Assembly: GCA_035267045.1 (NCBI GenBank)
Contig: DATFMH010000063.1
Span: 16,601 to 80,600, forward strand
Direction: 5' to 3'
Source: DATFMH01 sp035267045
Lineage (GTDB): Bacteria > Bacteroidota > Rhodothermia > Balneolales > DATFMH01
DNA: 64,000 bases
Shown: piece by piece, positions 18,399 through 26,855 of the stretch
Layout of the letters: each line of letters opens with the position of its first letter
Numbering within the stretch: position 1 is the stretch's first letter
The notes under the pieces: generated by a model
Seen by the model: the letters and a program-made list of their open reading frames with translations, nothing else
What the model was told of the DNA's origin: nothing
Database searches by the model: none
Translations under genes and position numbers: made by a program

Positions 18399-19661
18399 TT
18401 ATGCAGATGCTTTACGTTTTTCATAAATCGGAGGTGCTTTCGATTCAATCGTTGCACGTGTAATAATACAACGCTCGATATTTCTCATGGTCGGTAACGT
18501 GAACATTATATCCAGCATGGCACGCTCCATGATAGAACGCAATCCGCGGGCACCTGTTTTTCTGGCAAGCGCCTGATCAACGATCGCATCAACAGCTTCA
18601 TCCTCGAATTCAAGTTCAATACCTTCCAATCCGAAAAGCTTTTTATACTGTTTTGTTATAGCATTTTTCGGCTTGCTCAGGATCTCTTTCATTGTCTCTT
18701 TGGAGAGGTCGTGCAATCCGGCGATAACAGGCAGACGACCGATAAGTTCGGGTATCAGTCCGTAGTGTTGGAGATCTTCCGGTTCCACATACGAAAAAAT
18801 ATCCGGATCTTCTTTATCGTGTTTGATCTGCTTTTCGTTATGAAAACCCATGGTGCTGGTTGACAGACGACGTGCCACTATTTCGGAAAGGCCGTCAAAT
18901 GCTCCGCCTACGATGAACAGAATATTCTTCGTATCGAGATTAATAAAACTCTGTTCCGGGTGTTTGCGCCCGCCTTTTGGCGGTACATTGGCTACGGTAC
19001 CTTCCAATATCTTCAACAATGCCTGCTGAACGCCTTCACCAGATACATCGCGTGTAATAGACGGATTGTCCGATTTGCGCGCCACTTTATCGACCTCATC
19101 AATATAGATGATACCACGCTGAGCCCGTTCAACATCATAATCGGCCGACTGTAACAGATTGGACAGGATACTTTCCACATCCTCACCTACATATCCGGCT
19201 TCTGTTAGTGCCGTTGCATCAGCTATACAAAACGGTACATCAATAATATTGGCAAGTGTACGTGCCAGAAGCGTTTTCCCACAACCGGTTGGTCCGAGTA
19301 ACATGATGTTACTTTTTTCAACCTCTACATCATCCAGGCTGTTATTGAGATCACTGCTGATTCTCTTATAATGATTGTATACAGCTACAGCCAGCGTTTT
19401 TTTTGCATACTCCTGACCGATGACATATTCATCCAGCTTCGTCTTGATCTCAACCGGCTTAAGCAGTGGTTTATAGTTTGACGCTCTCTTTCGGGCTCTC
19501 GATGCCAGATCACTTTTCACAATCCCCGAAGCATCAGCTACGCACCGGTCACAAATATAGACATTGGGACCAGCAACCATACTGTTTACTTCATAGTTAG
19601 ATCGCCCGCAAAAAGAGCAATGAATCAAATTGTTATTGTTATTATCCTTTTGTTCACTCAT
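18399..19661 (-). CDS. clpX: ATP-dependent Clp protease ATP-binding subunit ClpX
   Basis: 420 residues, full length. The N-terminal C4 zinc-binding domain (CSFCGRSNYEV ... ICDRCV, about 16-44) is intact. Walker A GPTGCGKT, the EAGYVGEDVE pore-region segment, Walker B IIYIDEVDK and the GARGLRSIMERAML sensor-2 region follow. ClpX unfolds tagged substrates and feeds them to ClpP, whose gene lies 36 bases upstream. The tig-clpP-clpX order is the classic bacterial arrangement. Confidence 0.97.
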   Translation of the reverse strand: MSEQKDNNNNNLIHCSFCGRSNYEVNSMVAGPNVYICDRCVADASGIVKSDLASRARKRASNYKPLLKPVEIKTKLDEYVIGQEYAKKTLAVAVYNHYKRISSDLNNSLDDVEVEKSNIMLLGPTGCGKTLLARTLANIIDVPFCIADATALTEAGYVGEDVESILSNLLQSADYDVERAQRGIIYIDEVDKVARKSDNPSITRDVSGEGVQQALLKILEGTVANVPPKGGRKHPEQSFINLDTKNILFIVGGAFDGLSEIVARRLSTSTMGFHNEKQIKHDKEDPDIFSYVEPEDLQHYGLIPELIGRLPVIAGLHDLSKETMKEILSKPKNAITKQYKKLFGLEGIELEFEDEAVDAIVDQALARKTGARGLRSIMERAMLDIMFTLPTMRNIERCIITRATIESKAPPIYEKRKASA

Positions 19662-19697
19662 AAGGAACAGTTGAATTTAGTCTGATAATAGCTACTT

Positions 19698-20342
19698 TTA
19701 TTTTTTACGTTCAAGGATTTTATCAACTAATCCATAATCTACTGATTCCTTAGCATCCATCCACTTATTTCTATCCGAATCTCGAATAATATCTTCTACA
19801 GATTTTCCGGAATGATCTGCCAGGATACCACTTAATGTCTCCTTGATACGTAATATTTCTTTTGCTTCAATCTCAATATCACTTGCCTGACCCTGAACTC
19901 CGCCTAATGGCTGATGGATCATTACACGTGAATTAGGCAACACAGAACGTTTCCCCTTGGTTCCGGCAGTCAATAAAACGGAACCCATCGATGCCGCCAT
20001 ACCCAGACATGTAGTGGCAACATCACACTTAACATACTGCATGGTATCATAAATTGCCAGCCCTGATGATACAACACCACCCGGAGAATTAATATAAAAA
20101 TTAATATCCTTTTCAGGATCTTCTGATTCAAGGAAAAGTATTTGAGCGATAATATTGCTTGCGACTGCGTCATTTATAGGTGTACCGAGTATAACGATAC
20201 GATCTTTGAGCAGTCTTGAATAAATATCATAAGCCCGTTCCCCGCGACTGGTGGTTTCGATCACCATCGGGATCAGGTTATTCTGTGGTCGGTTATCTTC
20301 TTCGTATTCCAAATTAAATATAGGTTGTTTAGGTATGATCAT
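19698..20342 (-). CDS. clpP: ATP-dependent Clp protease proteolytic subunit ClpP (Asn at the triad Asp position)
   Basis: 214 residues, with family motifs FYINSPGG, GMAASMGSVLL (nucleophile Ser118) and RVMIHQPLGG (His143). Aligning the following helix with well-known ClpP sequences (DTDRDNF or DTERDRF in model species) puts Asn192, in DSDRNKWM, where the catalytic Asp normally sits; the codon is AAT. The rest of the protein looks normal, including the YGLVDKI C-terminal end. Either this lineage uses a Ser-His-Asn triad, or the neighbouring Asp190 substitutes. Second gene of tig-clpP-clpX, 11 bases after tig. Confidence 0.96.
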   Translation of the reverse strand: MIIPKQPIFNLEYEEDNRPQNNLIPMVIETTSRGERAYDIYSRLLKDRIVILGTPINDAVASNIIAQILFLESEDPEKDINFYINSPGGVVSSGLAIYDTMQYVKCDVATTCLGMAASMGSVLLTAGTKGKRSVLPNSRVMIHQPLGGVQGQASDIEIEAKEILRIKETLSGILADHSGKSVEDIIRDSDRNKWMDAKESVDYGLVDKILERKK

Positions 20343-20353
20343 AGCCTGATTCC

Positions 20354-21634
20354 TTACTCTTTTTCCTGATGCTTATCCTGATACGCCTCTTTTGATAATT
20401 CATTAACTTTCACTTCTTCAAGCAATTTATCGAACAATTTTTCATCACGGATGTTCATTCGTAATTGTTCTAGTTGCTCGTTGCTGGAAGCATAAAACTG
20501 CTTCATCATATCAACGCTGAGACCATATCGTGCCGCCTCTTCAGCGAGATGAGCATCAATATCTTCAGCGTCAATTTCTATCTCATACTTTTCCTGAAAC
20601 TTGTCCGAGATGAAAAACCATTTTGCATCTTTAACAGCGCGATCTTTCATATTGTTTTTATACTCTTCCTCGTCAAAATCGGCAGGAATATTATCACCGT
20701 ACTGTTTTTTAACCTGTTGTACATAATTATTTTGAATCTGTCCGACAAGTAACTCGGGAACCTCAAAATCGTGAGCTTCAACGAGTTTATCGGCGATCTC
20801 ATTTTTGGCCATATTTTGCGCCGTCTGATCGTAATATTGCTGAATCCGGCTCTTGATAAGCCCCTTGTATTCATCAATCGTCTTGGCTTCCTTATTACTC
20901 AGTTCCTGAGCCAATTCATCGTTCAATTCCGGAACATTGAGTTCCAGGACTTTCTTCACCGTCAATTCAAATTTCTCTTTTTCATCATCATCACCCAACT
21001 CGACAGTTGTTGTATCTCCTGCTTTTTTACCTTTTAAAGCATCAGCAAACTCTTTGTTTTTCTCATCCCGAAGATCAAGCTCCTGATCTTCGTCCTTATC
21101 GCTTTCTTTGGGTTTACCATCCTTATCCAAAGCTACGGCATCAACAACAACTTTATCTTCTTTGCCGGCTGCGGTTTCTTTTTCGCTCCACTCGCCTTTT
21201 TGTTCGAGTTGACGTTCAATTTCTTCATCAACTTCCTTATCTGTAACATCATGAACCATTTGATCCACTTCTACAGATTCTACATCAACAAGATCGAACT
21301 CGGGTTTGGTTCCAATTTTTATTTTTACTTCAAGCTGACCATCTTCCCACTTAAGATCTTCAAACTTAGGTTCACCAATGGGATTATGTTTGGGCACTAT
21401 TTCATCTCTGAAAACTTCCGATACATAATTTTGTATTTCTTCCATCTCTATCTCTTTGCCATATCTTTTTTTAACAATAGAGAGCGGAACCTGTCCCGGA
21501 CGAAAACCGGGCATATTTATACTTTTACGATATTGTCGTAATGCCTTATCAAATTTCGGATCTAAATCCTTGTTATCAGCTTTAATTGTAATTTCTTTAT
21601 CAACTGTACTTACTTCTTCTACAGAAATATCCAC
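20354..21634 (-). CDS. tig: Trigger factor
   Basis: 426 residues. The N-terminal ribosome-binding domain (about 1-115) has the signature NMPGFRPGQVPLSIVKKRYG. The middle FKBP-like domain (about 150-240) is highly charged and diverged, so isomerase activity is doubtful. The C-terminal chaperone arms (about 250-420) are helical. Trigger factor binds near the ribosomal exit tunnel and shields nascent chains. First gene of the tig-clpP-clpX operon. A tRNA-Leu gene lies 81 bases upstream on the same strand. Confidence 0.94.
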   Translation of the reverse strand: MDISVEEVSTVDKEITIKADNKDLDPKFDKALRQYRKSINMPGFRPGQVPLSIVKKRYGKEIEMEEIQNYVSEVFRDEIVPKHNPIGEPKFEDLKWEDGQLEVKIKIGTKPEFDLVDVESVEVDQMVHDVTDKEVDEEIERQLEQKGEWSEKETAAGKEDKVVVDAVALDKDGKPKESDKDEDQELDLRDEKNKEFADALKGKKAGDTTTVELGDDDEKEKFELTVKKVLELNVPELNDELAQELSNKEAKTIDEYKGLIKSRIQQYYDQTAQNMAKNEIADKLVEAHDFEVPELLVGQIQNNYVQQVKKQYGDNIPADFDEEEYKNNMKDRAVKDAKWFFISDKFQEKYEIEIDAEDIDAHLAEEAARYGLSVDMMKQFYASSNEQLEQLRMNIRDEKLFDKLLEEVKVNELSKEAYQDKHQEKE

Positions 21635-21715
21635 GTAATTACTATGCCTTTTTTACTAATTTAATTATATAGATTTGTTACTAATTTTTTTATAACGATT
21701 AATATCTTTAAAAAG

Positions 21716-21799
21716 TGCGAGAGGGGGGACTCGAACCCCCACGCCGTTTAAAGCACTAGATCCTAAATCTAGCGTGTCTGCCAATTCCACCACTCTCGC
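21716..21799 (-). tRNA. tRNA-Leu (anticodon UAG)
   Basis: On the minus strand the acceptor stem GCGAGAG pairs with CTCTCGC, with discriminator A. The D-arm contains GGAATTGGCAGAC. The anticodon stem CTAGA/TCTAG encloses the loop TTTAGGA, giving anticodon TAG. A long variable arm (class II) precedes the T-arm with GGTTCGAGTCC. All of this fits tRNA-Leu decoding CUA. The 3' CCA is not encoded. Length is 84 bases. Confidence 0.96.
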
Positions 21800-22350
21800 T
21801 CTTTACATACGGTTGTTAACCGTGTATATAGAACGTTTGTTTGTGCCTATAAATAAGAATAATCTATCGTTTATAGACTAGGTAAATTAATATGAATTTC
21901 TTTGGTTTTCAATTTTATTTCTTTTATACCTTATCATCATAAACATCAACCGCTTGAGGCATCGGTAAGGTATTCAATAAATTATACCGGATTTTACTTT
22001 AATTTTTTTATATAAAGACTATCTTCAAAACATATGATTAGCGTGAGGTTTGGATAAGAATCGCAGAGTTGTAATAATTACATTGAGAATACGACCTGTG
22101 AAAATATAACATATCTTGACGATGGACGACTGACCATCGACGACACAGAGCTATTTTGATGCATAAAGCATGATTCCGATACCGAACTCACGTTGATTAT
22201 ACGGTTTTTCAGAATAAATAATGTTTACTTAATATCAGAGCATTTCTCTGTCGTCTGTGGGCGATTGTCGGTGATCATAGAATAATCTAATTTAACAGCT
22301 ACTTTTATTAAGTAAATATTATAAGCTTAAACGAACCTCACGTTATAATT
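21800..22350. other. Long gap upstream of cutA with degenerate repeats
   Basis: About 550 bases without a supportable gene. It holds an imperfect inverted pair, GCGTGAGGTTTG (22041-22052) and CGAACCTCACGT (22332-22343), about 280 bases apart. Between them are GATGG/CCATC-type hairpin words near 22120-22145. Such low-information repeat mosaics recur elsewhere in the window. The element could be a decayed miniature transposable element, but no duplicated target site was evident. Confidence 0.4.
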
Positions 22351-22671
22351 ATGAAAACGTATTTCACATATATAACAACAAACAACACTGACGAAGCGAA
22401 AATAATTGGAAAAGCATTAGTGAGTGAACGCCTGGCAGCCTGTGTAAACATTGTTGATGGCATGCACTCTCTCTATTGGTGGGAAAATGAAATACAGGAA
22501 GACCATGAAACTATTTTGATCGCCAAGACATCTGAATCAAAGTTGGAAAAACTGGCAGATCGGGTTAAGGAGTTACACAGCTATGATTGTCCATGTGTTG
22601 TAAATCTTCCTATTGAAAACGGTAATAAAGATTATATCAACTGGATAGTGGAAGAAACAAACAGGGATTAA
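22351..22671 (+). CDS. cutA: CutA-like divalent cation tolerance protein
   Basis: 106 residues, the normal size of the trimeric CutA1 family. Matching features are the ERLAACVNIV segment, SLYWWENEIQEDHETILIAKT and HSYDCPCVVNLPIENGN. CutA1 is a small stable cytosolic or periplasmic trimer linked to copper tolerance in E. coli; its molecular role remains uncertain. No ribosome binding site stands out before the ATG. Just after the stop the sequence becomes a simple repeat (TAAGTGGTAAGTGGTTAA). Confidence 0.93.
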   Translation: MKTYFTYITTNNTDEAKIIGKALVSERLAACVNIVDGMHSLYWWENEIQEDHETILIAKTSESKLEKLADRVKELHSYDCPCVVNLPIENGNKDYINWIVEETNRD

Positions 22672-22839
22672 GTGGTAAGTGGTTAAAAATGCCGAATGCA
22701 GTAATGTCGGTGGTCTATTGTTTGTAATTAGTTGATCATCGCCATTAAATACAGAAAATTATGGTATTCATTTCTCACTTTTTAATTCTTAATTCAACAC
22801 TTCAAAATTTAAAATTAATTAAATGGTGAGGTTCATAAT

Positions 22840-23607
22840 ATGACTTCAAAATCGGTTACATACGATATCAAAGATCAGATTTTATGGGCTAAAATTGCCC
22901 GGCCGCATGCCCTAAACGCCATTGATTTTGATGTCATGGAACAACTGGAAGATATCCTCGAAATTCTGGAAGAGAAAAAGAACATCCGCGTGTTTGTGCT
23001 CAGCGGCGAAGGACATAAGTCGTTTGTTTCAGGTGGAGACCTGAGAAAATTTTCAACCCTCGATACCGAAGACGATGGCAAAAGAATGGCCAGGCGGATG
23101 ACAACCATCCTCCATAGGATCGAAATGTTGAATTGTCTGACAATCGCCTGCATTAACGGCGACGCTTACGGTGGTGGTTGCGAAACAACACTGGCTTTCG
23201 ATTTCCGTATCGCTGCCGAACATGTCCGCTTTGGTTTTACTCAGGGACGTTTCTATCTGCCGCCGGGATGGGGCGGACTCACACGTCTCGTAGAACTTGT
23301 AGGCCCGTCAACAGCCCTTGAATGGCTTTCCGGTTCGGCTGTCATCAATTCACAGACAGCCCTTGCTAAAGGATTAATAAACAAGGTTGTCTCAACTGAT
23401 GCCTTGGTTTCCGAAACGAGAAAATGGGCAAAAGAGATGAGCCGTAATGACCGGGAATATATTCAGGCACTTAAACACAGTATTCGTCAAACGCATAACC
23501 TTTCAAGAGAAGATTCGCTGGAGGCTGAACTATCCACTTTCATTAAATTCTGGGCTTCGGAAGAGCATTTTAAACGCATTGAGCAGTTTTTTAACAGTAA
23601 ACAGTAA
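22840..23607 (+). CDS. Enoyl-CoA hydratase/isomerase (crotonase) family protein
   Basis: 255 residues. Crotonase-fold motifs are present: SGGDLRKFS (oxyanion-hole region), NGDAYGGGCETTLAFDFRIA and PPGWGGLTRLVELVG. In classical crotonases two Glu residues act. The one after GGGC is kept, but the second (FGQPE in rat crotonase) aligns with FGFTQ, so plain hydratase activity is doubtful. PPGWGGLTRLVELVGPSTALEWLSG resembles ethylmalonyl-CoA decarboxylase-like members, offered as inference. The C-terminus NSKQ is formed by an AACAGTAAACAGTAA repeat, like the end of aroC. It is alone on its strand, converging on the Deg protease gene. Confidence 0.85.
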   Translation: MTSKSVTYDIKDQILWAKIARPHALNAIDFDVMEQLEDILEILEEKKNIRVFVLSGEGHKSFVSGGDLRKFSTLDTEDDGKRMARRMTTILHRIEMLNCLTIACINGDAYGGGCETTLAFDFRIAAEHVRFGFTQGRFYLPPGWGGLTRLVELVGPSTALEWLSGSAVINSQTALAKGLINKVVSTDALVSETRKWAKEMSRNDREYIQALKHSIRQTHNLSREDSLEAELSTFIKFWASEEHFKRIEQFFNSKQ

Positions 23608-23683
23608 ACAGTATGTTGATGCCTATAACTTACTGTCAAGTGATGAATTGTATTTTTCCTTTTTTCTGTATGGCATACAACTC

Positions 23684-23704
23684 TTATGAGGCATTGCCTC
23701 ATAA
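23684..23704. repeat. Perfect 21-base hairpin between convergent genes
   Basis: TTATGAGGCA and TGCCTCATAA form a perfect 10-base stem around a single central T. It lies between the crotonase gene (plus) and the Deg-type protease gene (minus). No adjacent T run is seen, so I list it as a repeat rather than a terminator. Its surroundings (GGCATACAACTC) resemble GGCATAACTC near 44229. Confidence 0.6.
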
Positions 23705-23730
23705 CGCGTCATCTGATAATTATTAATTGA

Positions 23731-24954
23731 TCATTGATCACTGTTTTTATTAACTTTGTTACGTAACACCATGCTTGTTTCGTACAAATGGCCGTGGCGC
23801 AAAATTACTAGTTTCATCGTGTCACCTTTTTTGTATTCCCTCAATAAAGCCTGAAAATGCGTGTAACTGTAAATCCTTTCTTTACCGATTTTAACGAGTA
23901 TGTCTCCTGGTAAAACACCGGCCTTGTAAGCCGGGCCATCTTTATTGACACTGTAAACAAAAACACCCTGAATGATGGGCAGGTTATATTTATAAGCCGT
24001 TTGAGCCGTTATCGGCTTCACTTCGAAACCGGGATCATAACCTAAACTGACTTTCCCTTTTTGCTCTAGCTGTGAGATTATCTTTACTACTGTATTGCTC
24101 GGAATGGCAAACCCAAGGCCAACATTCCCCTGGCTTGTTCCGCCAGTATAAATAAACGTATTTACCCCGATCACTTGTCCCAATGAATTGATCAATGGCC
24201 CGCCGGAATTACCACGATTTATGGCGGCATCGGTCTGTAGCATATCCAGATAGGCCCGGGGTTCTCGTGGATCAGGACGGAAATCACGCTTAACAGCACT
24301 TATCACTCCAACCGTAACCGTAGGCTGACCATCTTCAAATAATCCAAACGGATCGCCCATGGCAATGCACCACTCTCCCACTATCGCTTTATCGGAATCA
24401 CCGAAATGAATAAAAGATAATTTTTGCTTTGCATTAATTTTCAAAAGAGCGATATCGGCATATTCATCTTCACCAATAATTTTAGCTTCATAGCTTTTGC
24501 CTTTTGAAGTTGTTACGATAATCTTGGCCGCGTTTTTCCCTATCACATGCTGATTAGTCACAACCATACCATTGTCGCTTATGATAAATCCCGTACCCAG
24601 GCTTTTAAATTTTCTCATACGTCCGGGAGCCACAAAAAATCCAAAAAACGGGTCCCCCTGATCTTGTTCTTTCACTACTTCCGTTACACTGACACTCACA
24701 ACGGCGGGACTCACTTCAGCTACTGCTTTGGTAATAGCATTATGCCGGCTGTCATTAATTTGATCATCTAACGATTGCGGTGATTGTCCGGTAATATCTT
24801 TGGTCTGAGTAGAACCGTCTTTAACCGTTACACTTTTTAATTCTTTTAATTTATGGGGCTCAGATGCCTTGTTTTTAGGGTTTGGAGAGGATGATTGTGA
24901 ACATCCGCCCAAACCAACTGTCAATAATGATATTAGTAATATCCAGCGCCTCAT
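23731..24954 (-). CDS. DegP/DegQ-like trypsin-family serine protease lipoprotein with PDZ domain
   Basis: 407 residues. The N-terminus MRRWILLISLLTVGLGGC carries a lipobox (LGGC, Cys18), so it is probably a lipoprotein. The protease domain (about 75-285) has an intact triad: His in VVTNQHVIG, Asp in YADIALLKI and Ser in NRGNSGGPL. One PDZ domain follows (about 300-395; GPAYKAGVLPGDILVKIGK). DegP/Q-like enzymes degrade or refold damaged periplasmic proteins; lipidation would keep this one membrane-bound. Only one PDZ is present, as in DegS. It follows the DHH gene by 36 bases. Confidence 0.92.
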   Translation of the reverse strand: MRRWILLISLLTVGLGGCSQSSSPNPKNKASEPHKLKELKSVTVKDGSTQTKDITGQSPQSLDDQINDSRHNAITKAVAEVSPAVVSVSVTEVVKEQDQGDPFFGFFVAPGRMRKFKSLGTGFIISDNGMVVTNQHVIGKNAAKIIVTTSKGKSYEAKIIGEDEYADIALLKINAKQKLSFIHFGDSDKAIVGEWCIAMGDPFGLFEDGQPTVTVGVISAVKRDFRPDPREPRAYLDMLQTDAAINRGNSGGPLINSLGQVIGVNTFIYTGGTSQGNVGLGFAIPSNTVVKIISQLEQKGKVSLGYDPGFEVKPITAQTAYKYNLPIIQGVFVYSVNKDGPAYKAGVLPGDILVKIGKERIYSYTHFQALLREYKKGDTMKLVILRHGHLYETSMVLRNKVNKNSDQ

Positions 24955-24990
24955 AGTGTATAAAATTACCGTAAATTATTTTTTTAGGTT

Positions 24991-25971
24991 TTATGATTTT
25001 ACGGATGCCAACAGTTCTTCGCCTGCTTCAATGACGTCTTTTTTTGCTTTTTCAAGTGGTCCCTGATGCCAGGCACCGGCTGCCCGTTTGTGTCCGCCAC
25101 CACCAAAAATACGTGCCCAGACGTTAACCAATATATGACTTTTTGACCTAAGGCTGAGCTTGACTTTATCATCAAGTTCGCAGAATAAAACAGCTGCTTT
25201 CACACCATTTATACTTAAAGGATAAGCGATAAAGCCCTCGGTATCATCATATGTACATCCTGTGGCTTCCAGCATTTCTTTGGTAACGGTGATAGTACTT
25301 ATTTGATTGTCCGCATATAATTCAATGCTTTCAAGTACCATACCCAATAGACGCATCTGATTCAAGGTACGGTGATCGTATATCAATTCATGTACTTCAT
25401 TAGGCTTGAAATCACCTCTTCTCAGCAGATCCGCTACAATGGTATGAACCCTGGGTGTCACCGAATCGAACCGGAACGAACCGGTATCCGTCATTAAACC
25501 GGTATATATTGATTTGGCTATTGCAGTATCAATCAAATCAAGGTCCCCGCTTTCACTTATTACTTCATACACCAATTCAGCTGTTGATGAAGCCGATTCC
25601 ACCGAATAACTCAACCAGTATGCGGGATCAGGATCCGGATGATGATCAATGAGGTAGCACGGTTTTCCCGTTTGTATTGTATACTCGCCAAAACGACCAA
25701 AACGGTAAGGCAGGTTTCCATCCAAAAAGACATAAGCCTCACATTCATCGACAGCTGCTTTATCAGGTTTTTGGATAGGGAAGAATTCCAGTAACCACTC
25801 CGTATTATGGGAGGGTCCGTCGTCATTGAAGCCATAGACCTCAATGTCGTTTTTCTTCAACCATAAACAAAAAGCCACCAATGAACCTAAAGCATCTCCA
25901 TCTGGCCGAATATGGGAAAAAACGCCAATTTTATTATGTGATTTTATATTATTGATAAGTTCCGTTAACAT
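24991..25971 (-). CDS. DHH/DHHA1 family phosphoesterase (NrnA-like oligoribonuclease/pAp phosphatase)
   Basis: 326 residues. Motifs in order: SHIRPDGDALGSL (metal-binding DxD), FLDGNLP, the DHH signature LIDHHPDPDP, GLMTDTGSFRF, and the C-terminal DHHA1 motif GGGGHKRAAGA. NrnA-type enzymes degrade nano-RNA and convert 3'-phosphoadenosine 5'-phosphate to AMP. Cytosolic, no signal peptide. First gene of a probable pair with the Deg-type protease. Confidence 0.92.
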   Translation of the reverse strand: MLTELINNIKSHNKIGVFSHIRPDGDALGSLVAFCLWLKKNDIEVYGFNDDGPSHNTEWLLEFFPIQKPDKAAVDECEAYVFLDGNLPYRFGRFGEYTIQTGKPCYLIDHHPDPDPAYWLSYSVESASSTAELVYEVISESGDLDLIDTAIAKSIYTGLMTDTGSFRFDSVTPRVHTIVADLLRRGDFKPNEVHELIYDHRTLNQMRLLGMVLESIELYADNQISTITVTKEMLEATGCTYDDTEGFIAYPLSINGVKAAVLFCELDDKVKLSLRSKSHILVNVWARIFGGGGHKRAAGAWHQGPLEKAKKDVIEAGEELLASVKS

Positions 25972-25993
25972 GAGATAATGATATTTTGACCTC

Positions 25994-26009
25994 TCAAGCG
26001 TTAGCTTGA
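25994..26009. repeat. Short hairpin upstream of the DHH gene
   Basis: TCAAGC and GCTTGA form a stem around GTTA. A few bases later comes TTACCATAAC (26014-26023), the same word found next to the hairpins after aroC. This supports a dispersed REP-like family. The hairpin lies in the divergent gap between the DHH gene and thiN. Confidence 0.4.
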
Positions 26010-26177
26010 TAACTTACCATAACGCAAAAACGTTTTTAATGTTTTAAATTAACCTATTAAAATCCGGTAAACTGATAAGGAAAGCAATATTTACTTGAAA
26101 AAACAACTTTTCTTTAACAAAAGTAAAAAACATAATATTTTTACTATAAGTAGCATATATAATTTTATCAATAATTT

Positions 26178-26813
26178 ATGAAAAAATACCGGGCGATCGT
26201 TTTATGTGACGGTGAACCTCCTTCAAAAAATCTCATTACCGAGGAGATGAACAATAGCGACTTGTTTATCGTTACGGACGGGGGGGCTTACACTGTGCTA
26301 AAATATAATCTGACACCTGATATCATTATTGGCGATATGGACAGCTTCACCGACAGTGACGCTCATTCATTTACCGTCATAAAGGATAATGATCAGGAAA
26401 CTAACGATCTTGAGAAGGCCTTAAACTTTGCTCTCAAGCAAGAATGTACAGATGTCATCGTACTGGGCGCCTCCGGCCAGCGTGTTGATCATACATTAAA
26501 GAATCTTTCGGTCCTTAAACAATTTACACCGAAATTCATGTCTATTGCTTTTCGTGACTCATACGGACTACTGTTCCTGCTGCCTAAGAAATATACCGTT
26601 TATCAACCTATTGGTACTGTTATCTCCCTTTTCCCTTTGTCCGGTAAAGTGGAAGGAATTAAAACCACCGGCTTGAAATATCCCCTTGATTACGAAACAC
26701 TGGAAAACGGTGTAAGAGATGGTTCTTCGAATATAGTAGCACAATATCCGGCAGAAATAAGTTATGAAAGAGGAGATTTACTTATTTTTATAGGTGATAA
26801 TTCCGATATTTAA
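26178..26813 (+). CDS. thiN: Thiamine pyrophosphokinase
   Basis: 211 residues, typical length. Family features: VTDGGAYTVLKYNLTPDIIIGDMDSF near the N-terminus, NDQETNDLEKAL (the conserved D-x2-T/N-D region), VLGASGQRVDHTLKNL, and a C-terminal thiamine-binding beta domain with NGVRDGSSN. It makes thiamine diphosphate from thiamine and ATP. It precedes a sodium:solute symporter by 42 bases, suggesting coupled uptake and activation. No TPP riboswitch is recognisable upstream. Confidence 0.93.
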   Translation: MKKYRAIVLCDGEPPSKNLITEEMNNSDLFIVTDGGAYTVLKYNLTPDIIIGDMDSFTDSDAHSFTVIKDNDQETNDLEKALNFALKQECTDVIVLGASGQRVDHTLKNLSVLKQFTPKFMSIAFRDSYGLLFLLPKKYTVYQPIGTVISLFPLSGKVEGIKTTGLKYPLDYETLENGVRDGSSNIVAQYPAEISYERGDLLIFIGDNSDI

Positions 26814-26855
26814 GCCCGAACTTGCCAACATTAAACTCAACAAAAATTCAGAACT

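Noticed and set aside
20474..21638. Several plus-strand frames opposite trigger factor
   Set aside because: They arise from the charged, low-complexity codons of tig read on the opposite strand and show no family features.
25972..26177. TPP riboswitch upstream of thiN
   Set aside because: The CTGAGA and ACCTGA core words are not present in a suitable arrangement.
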